The position numbers were made by a program, and so were the translations under genes. A stretch of DNA of 41,926 bases from Methanobacteriota archaeon (GTDB lineage: Archaea; Halobacteriota; Methanomicrobia; Methanomicrobiales; Methanospirillaceae), in the NCBI GenBank assembly GCA_029555345.1, contig JAKPSJ010000060.1, positions 1 to 41,926 on the forward strand, in the 5' to 3' direction. The notes beneath the pieces were generated by a model that saw only the letters and a program-made list of their open reading frames with translations, was not told the DNA's origin and made no database searches. Below, piece by piece: positions 20,791-30,998 of this stretch (the first letter of the stretch is position 1; each line of letters opens with the position of its first letter).

Positions 20791-20900
20791 CCCTCTTCGT
20801 CATCTCAAGGGGGTAAATGAAAATCGGGACGATCTCGCCTGGTGAGATGGGGGCGGCACCCCCTACTCACACTCAATGGCCCACTCAGGAAAGGGGAATG
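20791..20900 (-). repeat. MITE-like dispersed repeat, copy C (short, internally deleted)
   Basis: CCTCTTCGTCATCTCAAGGGGGTAAATGA terminus, GGGGGCGGCACCCCC hairpin, CTCACACTCAATGGCCCACT opposite end. Confidence 0.7.
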
Positions 20901-21020
20901 CCAATAATCTCCTTATCGAAGATAATTGTACTCGAAGGGACCCCTGAGAGAATCCTTTATTGCCTCACTCGGTCTTCAATTTTATGTTGCACCGAGCAAC
21001 AGAAAACCTGGTGAACTGAT

Positions 21021-21377
21021 ATGAAAAAGATGAAGCCTTACAGGTGTGAAGTCTGCGGTTATATTTATGATCCGGTAAGGGGAGAACCGAAGAATGGTAT
21101 TCCCCCGGGAACTGCTTTTGAAGATCTCCCAAAGGACTATACCTGTCCCGTCTGTGGAAAAGCAAAGATAGGAAAGACTGCATTCACCGCGCTGGAAGCC
21201 CCATCAGGACGGTATCGCTGCATCGCGTGCGGGTACATGTACGACCCCGAGCGGGGAGAGCCAAAGAACGGGATTAAACCTGGAACAGCATTCGAAGATT
21301 TGCCGGACAGCTATGTCTGTCCTGTCTGCGGAGTCTATGCAAAGGTTGGAAAGAGCGCCTTTGTACCAACAGAATAA
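21021..21377 (+). CDS. Tandem two-domain rubredoxin
   Basis: Two rubredoxin modules: [38 protein letters not shown] and [38 protein letters not shown]. Confidence 0.95.
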   Translation: MKKMKPYRCEVCGYIYDPVRGEPKNGIPPGTAFEDLPKDYTCPVCGKAKIGKTAFTALEAPSGRYRCIACGYMYDPERGEPKNGIKPGTAFEDLPDSYVCPVCGVYAKVGKSAFVPTE

Positions 21378-21383
21378 CTCTCG

Positions 21384-21407
21384 TTTTTTTTCAACGTTGA
21401 GAAAAAA
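21384..21407 (+). terminator. Poly-T / CAACGTTG / poly-A palindrome after rubredoxin gene
   Basis: TTTTTTTTCAACGTTGAGAAAAAAA near-perfect inverted repeat just after stop. Confidence 0.5.
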
Positions 21408-21600
21408 ATTCTGTTGATAAATTATGGAGAGTGGGAATTAGTTTGGCCGATTTTCAGTGCGATATTAGTCTATTCCCCAACCAATCTCCCGGCCATCTAT
21501 CTCTCTTCTCGTGACAGGTTTGCGCCCGTCATCGCGGCCACGACCGATCGGGATGGGGACTGGAATTCCATAGCCCTTTCACCCGCGTTCTCCCAGGAGA

Positions 21601-21987
21601 TCAGACGAGGTTCCCGTACTTGGAGGCGCAGGCATCCCTGTACGCGCCCTCGACATCGGACTCCGGCGGGTCGTACGCCTTCGGGACGAAACTTAGGATC
21701 TTTCGGATCCTTTCCGAGACCTCCCTCTCCCTCCCCCTGGCGAGCAACTGCTGGTCGCGGAGAGTTGCCCCGGCCGAATGGAGCGACTCGTGGCACCGGG
21801 AGCACAGGACGAGGAGAAACTCTTCCAACTCCCCGGGAGCCAGGCGGGACTCCTGGTCTGGGTCGCAGAAGCAATGGACCTCGAGCGAGTCCTCCTCTCC
21901 GGGGCTTCCGCATATCTCGCATCGCGACCCGACTGCACGCCTGATACCGCCTGCCTTTTCAGGGTGCGACAGCAGTAACCGGGACAT
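21601..21987 (-). CDS. HNH-endonuclease-like zinc-binding protein
   Basis: CEICGSPGEEDSLEVHCFCDP...LVLCSRCHESLH Cys/His pattern. Confidence 0.6.
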   Translation of the reverse strand: MSRLLLSHPEKAGGIRRAVGSRCEICGSPGEEDSLEVHCFCDPDQESRLAPGELEEFLLVLCSRCHESLHSAGATLRDQQLLARGREREVSERIRKILSFVPKAYDPPESDVEGAYRDACASKYGNLV

Positions 21988-22251
21988 TGACACGATATCG
22001 ACCTCCCTTACTGGACAGGATAGGCCCACTCACGATAAATGTTGGCCTCCCGGATGGACTATGCCGGCCTTGCGATTGGTCAAGAACACGAAGGGCATTC
22101 TTCCCGGCGTTGCGGGTCACAGCTCGTGGAATCTTTTCCGCTGGATGTGATCTGAGCAGGCCTGGTGCAGCCCCCCGGGGCCCCGACCTCCTCTTGTCAC
22201 GGGATTCACCTGTACCTCCCAGCGGGGAAGGGATTCGAAGGAGAATGGGAG

Positions 22252-22419
22252 ATGCATCTCGTCCACGCTCCAATGGAATCAAAAGCGATATCGCTCGAGG
22301 GGGATGAGTATGGTGATGGTATCATGACGGCGAAGGGTCTCACCATCGGGAAGTGGGAGTGGGCTGGGGCCGACGTTATGGTGGTCCCGCATCCTGATAC
22401 GAGTAAGAGGGAGCCATGA
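22252..22419 (+). CDS. Small hypothetical protein translationally coupled to downstream MBL gene
   Basis: 55-aa frame MHLVHAPMESKAISLEGDEYGDGIMTAKGLTIGKWEWAGADVMVVPHPDTSKREP with ATGA overlap to 22416; frame is open further upstream. Confidence 0.5.
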   Translation: MHLVHAPMESKAISLEGDEYGDGIMTAKGLTIGKWEWAGADVMVVPHPDTSKREP

Positions 22420-23975
22420 CCTCGATCACTATCTATGACGGAGCGCAGGGGATCGGGGGGAACAAGATACTCGTCGGTGGGGAGGAGGGGAACCTCCTCC
22501 TCGACTTCGGGAAGAATTTCGGGAAGTACGGAGTATTCTACGAGGAGTTCCTCAGGAACCGGGACTCGCGGGGCATCCACGACCTCGTCCACCTGGACCT
22601 TATCCCGAAACTGAACATCTACCGGGCCGACCTCGTCCCCGCCGACCTCCCGATGTCCTCGTACCCCTCACCGGGGATCGCCGCTGTCCTCGTCAGCCAC
22701 GCACATGTCGACCACACGGGAAACATCGGTCTCCTCGATCTTGGCATCCCCCTCGTCGCATCGCCGCTCACGCTCGCCATCATGAAGGGGATCCAGGACT
22801 CAGGCAGCTCGTCGGCGGAGACCGACGCGTTCTACGCCTCGCCGAAAATGCCCATCAGCGAGTCGGGGCTCCTGCTGGAATCCGACAGGAAGATCCCCTA
22901 TACCTGCAGGACGAGCATCTGCACCGCCTGCCCCAGAGAAGCTCTCGTCGACTTCCTTTCGCATCGGCCTGGTCAGGACAGCCCGCGGGCAAAGAAGTAC
23001 CAACCGGCGGAGTGCCTTCCGCTCGACGGTTCGGCACTCCCTTTCAGGGTCACGCCCTACGAAGTGGACCACTCCATCTTCGGGGCGACCGCGTACCTGC
23101 TGGAGGGCGACCAGGTCATTGCCTACACCGGGGACATGCGGCTCCACGGGAAGCTCGGCGACAGGACCCGGGACTTCGTCCACCATGCAAAGGATGCATC
23201 GGTCCTCATCACCGAGGGGACACGGGCGGGCCGCGCGACCGGGCCGGAGGGGGAGCAGGAAGGCGGGGGCGCGACAAGCGAGAAGGTAGTGTACGACACA
23301 TGCAGGGCGGCATGCGACGGCGCACGCGGGATCATCATCGCGGACTTCTCGCCCCGGAACTTCGAGCGCCTGGAGACGTTTTCCCGGGTCGCATCGGAGA
23401 CTGGCCGCACGCTGGTCGTGACAGCAAGGGACCTCTACCTCCTCGACGCCATGCAATGCGCTGACGGCGTATGCCGCTATGAGTCGGTAGGAGTTTATGG
23501 GGAGCTCGTCAACATGGCGAAGAGGAAGTGGGAGACAGAGGTCGTCATGGACCGGGCATACGACCAGTATGTCTCCCACGGGGAACTCCATGACGACCCG
23601 GACGGCTATATCCTCTGCTTCTCCCTCTACGACATGAAGCACCTGCTGGACATCAAGCCCGACAGGGGTACCTACATCTATTCGTCCTGCGAGGCGTTCA
23701 ACGAGGAGATGGAGATCGATTTCCGGAGACTCTGGCAGTGGATCCGGAGGTTCGGGCTGGAGGCCAGGGGGTTCTCGCTCGACGGGAATGGGAAGCCCGT
23801 CTTCGACTCCCGGTACCATGCCTCGGGCCATGCGTCCTGCGAAGACCTTGCATGGGTCATCGATCAGGTCGATCCCGACATCCTCATCCCGGTCCACACC
23901 GACAATCACCAGTGGTTTGCCGACACCTTCGAGAACGTGCGGGTCATGCAGGACGGCGAACGCCTTGACCTCTGA
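22416..23975 (+). CDS. MBL-fold beta-CASP ribonuclease (RNase J-like)
   Basis: SHAHVDHTG, AYTGDMRLHG, ARGIIIADFSPRNFERL, YHASGHAS, ILIPVHTDN motifs. Confidence 0.88.
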   Translation: MTSITIYDGAQGIGGNKILVGGEEGNLLLDFGKNFGKYGVFYEEFLRNRDSRGIHDLVHLDLIPKLNIYRADLVPADLPMSSYPSPGIAAVLVSHAHVDHTGNIGLLDLGIPLVASPLTLAIMKGIQDSGSSSAETDAFYASPKMPISESGLLLESDRKIPYTCRTSICTACPREALVDFLSHRPGQDSPRAKKYQPAECLPLDGSALPFRVTPYEVDHSIFGATAYLLEGDQVIAYTGDMRLHGKLGDRTRDFVHHAKDASVLITEGTRAGRATGPEGEQEGGGATSEKVVYDTCRAACDGARGIIIADFSPRNFERLETFSRVASETGRTLVVTARDLYLLDAMQCADGVCRYESVGVYGELVNMAKRKWETEVVMDRAYDQYVSHGELHDDPDGYILCFSLYDMKHLLDIKPDRGTYIYSSCEAFNEEMEIDFRRLWQWIRRFGLEARGFSLDGNGKPVFDSRYHASGHASCEDLAWVIDQVDPDILIPVHTDNHQWFADTFENVRVMQDGERLDL

Positions 23976-24150
23976 AGCGGAGGTGCCCGATCTCCTCCCC
24001 CGGTTGTCATGGACCACCTGCTCGGGCTGTATGCATGAGCGTTTCTGAACACGTACTGGTGCCATAGCCTGGGAGAGTCGGGGCTTCCCAGATATGTTCT
24101 TCACCATGCATGTCCAGGGTCTAGGCTTCGTATCTGGAGGAATCTGAATG

Positions 24151-24330
24151 GCCTCTTCGCTATTTCGAATGGATAATGAATTATGAGTGGGGGCTGCCGT
24201 CACCATGCCCCTGGTGCGATGCACTCTGCCGCATCCGAAAGGCGCCCCGGCAGCGGTTCAGAAACTGGCAAAACCAGGGACATCGCAATAATCTCGAATC
24301 GAATTTACCCGCGTGGAACGACGAAGAGGG
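24151..24330 (+). repeat. MITE-like dispersed repeat, copy D
   Basis: GCCTCTTCGCTATTTCGAATGGATAA left end, GAATTTACCCGCGTGGAACGACGAAGAGG right end, core GGCGCCCCGGCAGCGGTTCAG...CAAAACCAGGGACATCGC. Confidence 0.8.
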
Positions 24331-24441
24331 AAAAATATTGTATATCCTGTGAGTACTCCGGGAAAGGGACCTAGTCAGCCTGGTCCCGGCGGCTTTTCAA
24401 AAAAAAGAGTGGTACCGGTCGCACCCGGGCCCGGCTGGAGA

Positions 24442-26061
<1,620 letters not shown>

Positions 26062-26349
26062 TCACCCCTGGACGATCCTTGCGACGATGTCCTTGAACGG
26101 GACAAATACGTATGTCTCTCTGTCGATCTCGAATGTCTCGGCACTGTACCCACCGTAGAGGATGTGGTCTCCGGGCTTCAAAGGCAGTGGAGACCCATCT
26201 TCGCGGGTGCCGACGGATACGACGGACCCCTGCTTTTTCTGTTCCCGTGCGGTTTCCGGGATGAAAATGCCGCTCTTCGTTCTTTCTTCCATCTGGATCG
26301 GTTTGACGAGAACCCTTTCACCGATAGGAATTATCTCCATCGTTTTCAT
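26062..26349 (-). CDS. groES: Co-chaperonin GroES
   Basis: IIPIGERVLVKPIQMEERTKSGIFIPETA, GDHILYGGYS; immediately upstream of groEL. Confidence 0.96.
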   Translation of the reverse strand: MKTMEIIPIGERVLVKPIQMEERTKSGIFIPETAREQKKQGSVVSVGTREDGSPLPLKPGDHILYGGYSAETFEIDRETYVFVPFKDIVARIVQG

Positions 26350-26380
26350 GCACCTCCGGAAAACAGGTACATATCTGTCT

Positions 26381-26450
26381 CGAAAATATTTAAGAATTAT
26401 CTAAAATATAAAAATGAATTAGACAAAATACAATATGTTTAAATATTATT
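26381..26450. promoter_or_regulatory. Divergent promoter region between groES and HTH gene, with two opposed TATA-like boxes and an internal inverted repeat
   Basis: AATATTTAA (26385-26393) and its exact reverse complement TTAAATATT (26439-26447); TCTAA-N14-TTAGA (26400-26423). Confidence 0.6.
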
Positions 26451-26473
26451 GAACAAAACCATTATCATGGGAA

Positions 26474-26887
26474 TTGCACGTGGTACGCGAGATCATCCTT
26501 CGCCAGGAGGACAGGCCGGTCCCGAGTAGCGGAGAGGACGAAGTGATCTGGTTCTGCCGGTGCCTCGGCATGGAGGAGGGGCGGGATACCGAGCGGATAT
26601 CTTCGCGTATCATCATCGTACTCCTTTCCCTGAAGGCATCGGAGGCAGGACTCTCCGTAGAGGAGATAAGCCGCGAGCTCGGAGTATCGCCGTCGCGCAT
26701 CTACCATCACATCCGAAAACTTTCTTCTGCAGGTATCGTCTACCGGCAGAAAAAGAGGATCTACATCAGGGGCAGGAGCATGAGAGCCCTCGTCCAGGAG
26801 ATCAGGAAGGACGCTCTCCGGATCCTCGATGACTTGGAGACAGCTGCAGGGAAAATCGACCAGAAGTACGGAATACCGCATCGTTGA
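26474..26887 (+). CDS. Winged-helix (ArsR/MarR-like) transcriptional regulator
   Basis: LSVEEISRELGVSPSRIYHHIRKLSSAGIVYRQKKRIYIRG; start uncertain (TTG 26474, GTG 26480 or ATG 26570). Confidence 0.8.
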   Translation: MHVVREIILRQEDRPVPSSGEDEVIWFCRCLGMEEGRDTERISSRIIIVLLSLKASEAGLSVEEISRELGVSPSRIYHHIRKLSSAGIVYRQKKRIYIRGRSMRALVQEIRKDALRILDDLETAAGKIDQKYGIPHR

Positions 26888-26914
26888 ACTGCAAGAACCG
26901 GGGGTCGTCTGTTT

Positions 26915-27391
26915 ATGGCAGACCTGTACTACCACAGCATTCACGACCTGTTCAGGAGACTGCTCGAGAACATCCAGGACATCATCGTGATCGTCATCTG
27001 CATCCTCCTGTTTGCGTTGATGACCAGGATCCTCTACGGTCTCTTCGAGAGCTTTTCCGGGCCGCTGAACTTCCAGTACATCGCGTCTGAATTGATTTAC
27101 ATCCTCGTGCTCGTGGAGATCTACCGGCTCCTCATCATCTACCTGCGCGAGCACCGCATCGCCGTCGACATCATGATAGAAGTCGGCATCGTCTCCGTGA
27201 TCCGCGAGATCATTCTCCACGGCATCCTGGGCATCGAACCCTTCACCATCTTTGCACTATCGTTCTTCCTCCTTTCACTGATGCTCCTCCTTCGTTACGG
27301 GGCAGTCAGGAAGGAAGAAGTCGAGAGAACTTCCCGCGACGATTTCCTCACCGAGCTAATGCGGACCCTGAAGAAGAAAGACTCTGCATAA
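26915..27391 (+). CDS. PsiE family membrane protein
   Basis: Four-TM protein with ELIYILVLVEIYRLLIIYLREHRIAVDIMIEVGIVSVIREII. Confidence 0.8.
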   Translation: MADLYYHSIHDLFRRLLENIQDIIVIVICILLFALMTRILYGLFESFSGPLNFQYIASELIYILVLVEIYRLLIIYLREHRIAVDIMIEVGIVSVIREIILHGILGIEPFTIFALSFFLLSLMLLLRYGAVRKEEVERTSRDDFLTELMRTLKKKDSA

Positions 27392-27502
27392 AAACACCCC
27401 CTTCCTGGACAGTACGGTATGGGCGATCGCGAGTTTTCTTCGCCCGGGCTCCTTTCCCCTGGCCACTTTAACTTAATGAGGAAAAAGGGGCCACACTCTC
27501 CC

Positions 27503-28252
27503 ATGCACATCGAAGTGGAGGGCATACGGGGGCTCCCGATGGTCCGGGAAGGAGACGACCTCCCGGCCCTCATCTCCCGGAAGGCGACATTCTCGGACGG
27601 GGACATCCTCTGTATCGCATCATCGGTCTACTCCAAGGCGAAAGGGCATACCCGCCCGCTCCGGGACATCACTCCCTCGGTGAGGGCCGAAAAGATCGCG
27701 GAGAAGACGGGGGAGGACCCCCGTTTCATCCAGGCGGTCCTCGAAACCTCCACCGACATCCTTCTCGAGTACCCCTTCGTCCTCTCGGAGGTCGCCTGCG
27801 GCCATATCGGGGTCCGGGCAGGTGTCGACCAGAGCAATATCGAGGATGGAATGCTCATCCTGCTGCCGCCGGACCCGATGGCCGCCGCTGCCGAGGTCCG
27901 GGAATCATTGAGAGTCCTGACAGGGAAATCCGTTGCCGTCATCATCACAGACACCTGCGGGAGGGCGTTTCGCCGGGGACAGACTGGTCACGCGATTGGA
28001 TGGAGCGGAGTTGTGGCTATCCGCGATTTCCGCGGGGATACCGACCTCTTCGGCCGCGTGCTCAAGATCACCGAAGAGGCCGTGGTGGACGAGATCGCAG
28101 GGTTCGCCAACTTCGTGATGGGGGAGAGCAACAATGGCGTACCCGCGGTAATCTTCCGGGGGTGCGGGACGTGGAATGGCCATGACAACCTCTACTTTGA
28201 CAGGAACGAGGACATCTTCCGGGCTGTCCTGAAACGTGCACCACAGGGATAA
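27503..28252 (+). CDS. cofE: Coenzyme F420-0:L-glutamate ligase
   Basis: GDILCIASSVYSKAKG, VIITDTCGRAFRRGQTGHAIGWSGV, GESNNGVPAVIFRG. Confidence 0.95.
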   Translation: MHIEVEGIRGLPMVREGDDLPALISRKATFSDGDILCIASSVYSKAKGHTRPLRDITPSVRAEKIAEKTGEDPRFIQAVLETSTDILLEYPFVLSEVACGHIGVRAGVDQSNIEDGMLILLPPDPMAAAAEVRESLRVLTGKSVAVIITDTCGRAFRRGQTGHAIGWSGVVAIRDFRGDTDLFGRVLKITEEAVVDEIAGFANFVMGESNNGVPAVIFRGCGTWNGHDNLYFDRNEDIFRAVLKRAPQG

Positions 28253-28564
28253 CTGCCCTCCTCATAAGAGAGATTCCCCAGTTCCCATCCCATTTCAAGG
28301 TGCCGGGGGATGATCTCGCAGCTGGACTCATCTCTGTCAGTCCCTGGGTTTTTCCCGCCAATCTGCTTTTCATCGAGGAACACGCCCCGGTCGGAAAGGA
28401 AGACATCGCGTATACGAGACTGAAATGATCGATTGGCTCTGGGGCGAACAATTGGTTTTACGCCTCCCGAAGAGAAAAGGCTCTTTCCCTGGTGACCTGG
28501 AGGCCTTCGACTCCATGAGAGCCGGGGACCCGGCTGCCGACTTCCCCGATGAACCGGATTTTTT

Positions 28565-28832
28565 CCCTCTTTGTCATTTCAAGTGGGTAAATGGAATTTG
28601 AGCTGACCGCACCTGCTATAACTCGTGGTGATGTTCCTGGTTTGCTTGTTGTTGAACCGCCGCCGCGCTCCATCTCATTACTCTATCCAGGATTGTTCAA
28701 CATTTACTGAAGAAATGGAGGTGACCGCAGGTCGCCCCGGGTCGAGGGCGGAAGCCCCTCGCAATGGGGGTGTAGGGGCGGCAGCCCCGACTCGCACTCA
28801 CTTTCTTACACACTCGAAAAAGCGGAGAGCTC
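28565..28832 (-). repeat. MITE-like dispersed repeat, copy E
   Basis: CCTCTTTGTCATTTCAAGTGGGTAAATGGAATTTGAGCTGACCGCACCTGCTATA...GATGTTCCTGGTTTGCTTGTTGTTGAACCGCCGCCG aligns closely to reverse complement of copy A; far end CACTCACTTTCTTACACACTCGAAAAAGCGGAGAGCTC. Confidence 0.85.
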
Positions 28833-28856
28833 TTTTTTGGAAATTCGTTTGCGCCT

Positions 28857-29450
28857 CTACCGTGAAGAGTGGATTATCCGTGCCAGTTTCTGGAAATCCG
28901 ATTCGAGGTCCCACCGGGCCGGGGGATTGTGAGTGGCGACTGCCGGGTGGAGGACCGGGACGATGATCCTCTCCTGCCGGCTCTCTCCCTCGCGCACGAC
29001 GTGTTCCCTGCCGCGGACATCTCCAAACGAAGGGAATGGGAGCATGTACATCCCGAAAAGGGCCATCGTCGCATGTCTTCCCATCGGGACGATGAACCGG
29101 GGTGAGAGAAGAGATACCTGTTCTTCGAGGTAGGGCAAGCAGGAATTGATCTCTTCTCTTCGGGGTGCCCTGTTGCCGGGGGGCCGGCACTTCACGACGC
29201 TCGTGATGAAGACCTCGTCCCGCGAGAGAGAGCACGAAGCGAGCAGGTCCGAGAGGATCTTTCCGGCTCTTCCCACGAAGGGCCTCCCCGTCTCGTCCTC
29301 CGTCCTCCCCGGGGCCTCCCCTACGAAAAGGTAGGCAGAAGGGACTGGCCCCTCCCCGGGAACGGTGCGTATCCGCGAGAGGGCGAGGGGGCAGAGGGTG
29401 CATGCAGCTATCCTCTGCCCGAGCTGGTCCATTGAAACCGTGGAGGACAT
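28857..29450 (-). CDS. Type-4-like uracil-DNA glycosylase (Fe-S)
   Basis: CTLCPL, VGEAPGRTEDETGRPFVGRAGKIL, VVKCRPPGNRAPRREEINSC, HPA motif. Confidence 0.92.
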   Translation of the reverse strand: MSSTVSMDQLGQRIAACTLCPLALSRIRTVPGEGPVPSAYLFVGEAPGRTEDETGRPFVGRAGKILSDLLASCSLSRDEVFITSVVKCRPPGNRAPRREEINSCLPYLEEQVSLLSPRFIVPMGRHATMALFGMYMLPFPSFGDVRGREHVVREGESRQERIIVPVLHPAVATHNPPARWDLESDFQKLARIIHSSR

Positions 29451-29539
29451 GTCGGCCCCTTCATCCCGGTCGCCAGTCCCGTCCATGGATTTCCCGATGG
29501 TACCTTTAGAATGGAAGGGGAGACCTTCTCTTCCTTGTT

Positions 29540-29992
29540 TCACCGCTCGAGCTTCCGGATATGGTCCGGTACTGCGGCGGAGAGCCTGGATAGGTTCTCG
29601 AGCCGGGCGATGTCCGCGACAGCCTCGAGGACATGGACGGAGTCTTCCAGGAAGGAGAGGACGTCTGCAGGGTAGATATCGATCCCATACTCCTCGAGGA
29701 GGTACTGGCTGATCTGGCGGTGGTCGAGGCCGTTCTCCCTCAGTTCGAGGATCTCCCGGGAAAACTTCCTCTCCGGGCAGCCGCACAGGGGAGAGTCCCG
29801 GCAGTTGCAGCGGAGGAACGCGTGCACGAACCTCACGAGCTGGTCATGGAGGGTGTGGTCGAGCCGGTCGAAGTTGAGGTGGGACGATATGGTTTCGAGA
29901 GTTGCTCCATGAAACGCCTGGTTGGGGATGTGGAAGCCGGCCGCCCTCTCCAGTCTCCGGGCGTGCCGGAACCGCGCTTTCTCGGCTATCAC
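29540..29992 (-). CDS. Conserved archaeal protein with CNCRDSPLCGC cysteine cluster (DUF5814-like)
   Basis: Intact ORF overlapping the stop of the upstream DUF2150 gene; family name tentative. Confidence 0.6.
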   Translation of the reverse strand: MIAEKARFRHARRLERAAGFHIPNQAFHGATLETISSHLNFDRLDHTLHDQLVRFVHAFLRCNCRDSPLCGCPERKFSREILELRENGLDHRQISQYLLEEYGIDIYPADVLSFLEDSVHVLEAVADIARLENLSRLSAAVPDHIRKLER

Positions 29993-30627
29993 ACCTCTCC
30001 TGCCTCTTCATCGAAGTTCTTGAGAGAGGCGACGGCATCGGCGATGCTCTCGATCTCGATGAGCCACTCGTCGAAGAGCGTCGGCTGTTCGATATCGTCC
30101 TTGATGTACCTGCTGCAGCAGGGCGCCCCGCCAATCACGTTCGCTGCAATCTCCGCAGCGATATCGAGGGCCTTTTCCATGTCCGCCTCGACGATCTTCC
30201 TCCCCTCTTTTACCAGGGTCTTGATGTCCTTTTCGTACTCTCCCGAAAGGAATTTCCGGCATCCTGCAAAGAGGACGAGGAGGGAGATCTGGAGAGACTC
30301 CACGTAGTCTTCCAGGTCGTCTTCCGGTGCCTCGCACATCACGATTGCCTCGACCTCTTTGAGTTTTTCGGTTGCCTCCTCCTTCGTGTACCGGCCGTTC
30401 TGGTAGAGCTTGATGATCTTGAGAACCGAGAGGGTGATGTCCATTGCAAAGTTATAGAGGACGGTGTATCCCTCCGGCATCTCCTCGTTCCCGGGTTCTG
30501 CATCGAAATGCGACTCCTGGAGCGTTTTTATCCAGTTGTCCCACCGCTCTTTGTTATAGAATATGTAGAACAATTTGGGCTGTTCTTCCGGGCTCGCTGC
30601 CTTTTCCTTCTTTTTTGCCATTGCCAT
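29989..30627 (-). CDS. DUF2150 family protein
   Basis: LFYIFYNKERWDNWIKTLQESHF...FAGCRKFLSGEYEKDIKTLVKEGRKIVEADMEKALDIAAEIAANVIGGAPCCSRY. Confidence 0.75.
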   Translation of the reverse strand: MAMAKKKEKAASPEEQPKLFYIFYNKERWDNWIKTLQESHFDAEPGNEEMPEGYTVLYNFAMDITLSVLKIIKLYQNGRYTKEEATEKLKEVEAIVMCEAPEDDLEDYVESLQISLLVLFAGCRKFLSGEYEKDIKTLVKEGRKIVEADMEKALDIAAEIAANVIGGAPCCSRYIKDDIEQPTLFDEWLIEIESIADAVASLKNFDEEAGEV

Positions 30628-30998
30628 ACAGGTATTCTCCTGTATGTTAAAGGTGTATCGGAATGGTGCACGAAAACGCCTCTGTTTGTCCCGAGAAAAG
30701 CGAACGCGAAGGAAGGAACCGTGTGCAGGGACCGTTTTGCAATGGCGAAAAGTGATCCGCACATCTCTCGCCTCCAACGGACCTGCAAAATGGTATGGCC
30801 AGGGGACCCGGCATCCCTATCGGTGAGGTGCAGGACCCACAAAAAAACAGTGTGTGCAGGCCGCACATTTTCGGGTTATTCTTCCCGGGAGGTCCCGGGG
30901 ATATCTCCTGGAGGGGACTATGGCGCCTCGTCTCCCCTTTCCGCCTCACGGTTCTCTTTATCCATGTGCGTGGAGAATGATATCTGAAAAGCGTACCC

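Noticed and set aside
19593-20816. 407-aa plus-strand ORF
   Set aside because: Antisense to V-ATPase E and DUF2764 genes.
22800-24224. 474-aa minus-strand ORF
   Set aside because: Antisense to the RNase J-like gene; low-complexity composition typical of shadow ORFs in GC-rich coding DNA.
28253-28428. Possible 40-60 aa reading frame after cofE (...VPGDDLAAGLISVSPWVFPANLLFIEEHAPVGKEDIAYTRLK)
   Set aside because: No convincing start or recognised family; could be a gene remnant but cannot be supported.
29902-30987. 361-aa plus-strand ORF
   Set aside because: Antisense to the DUF2150 gene and continuing through non-coding DNA.
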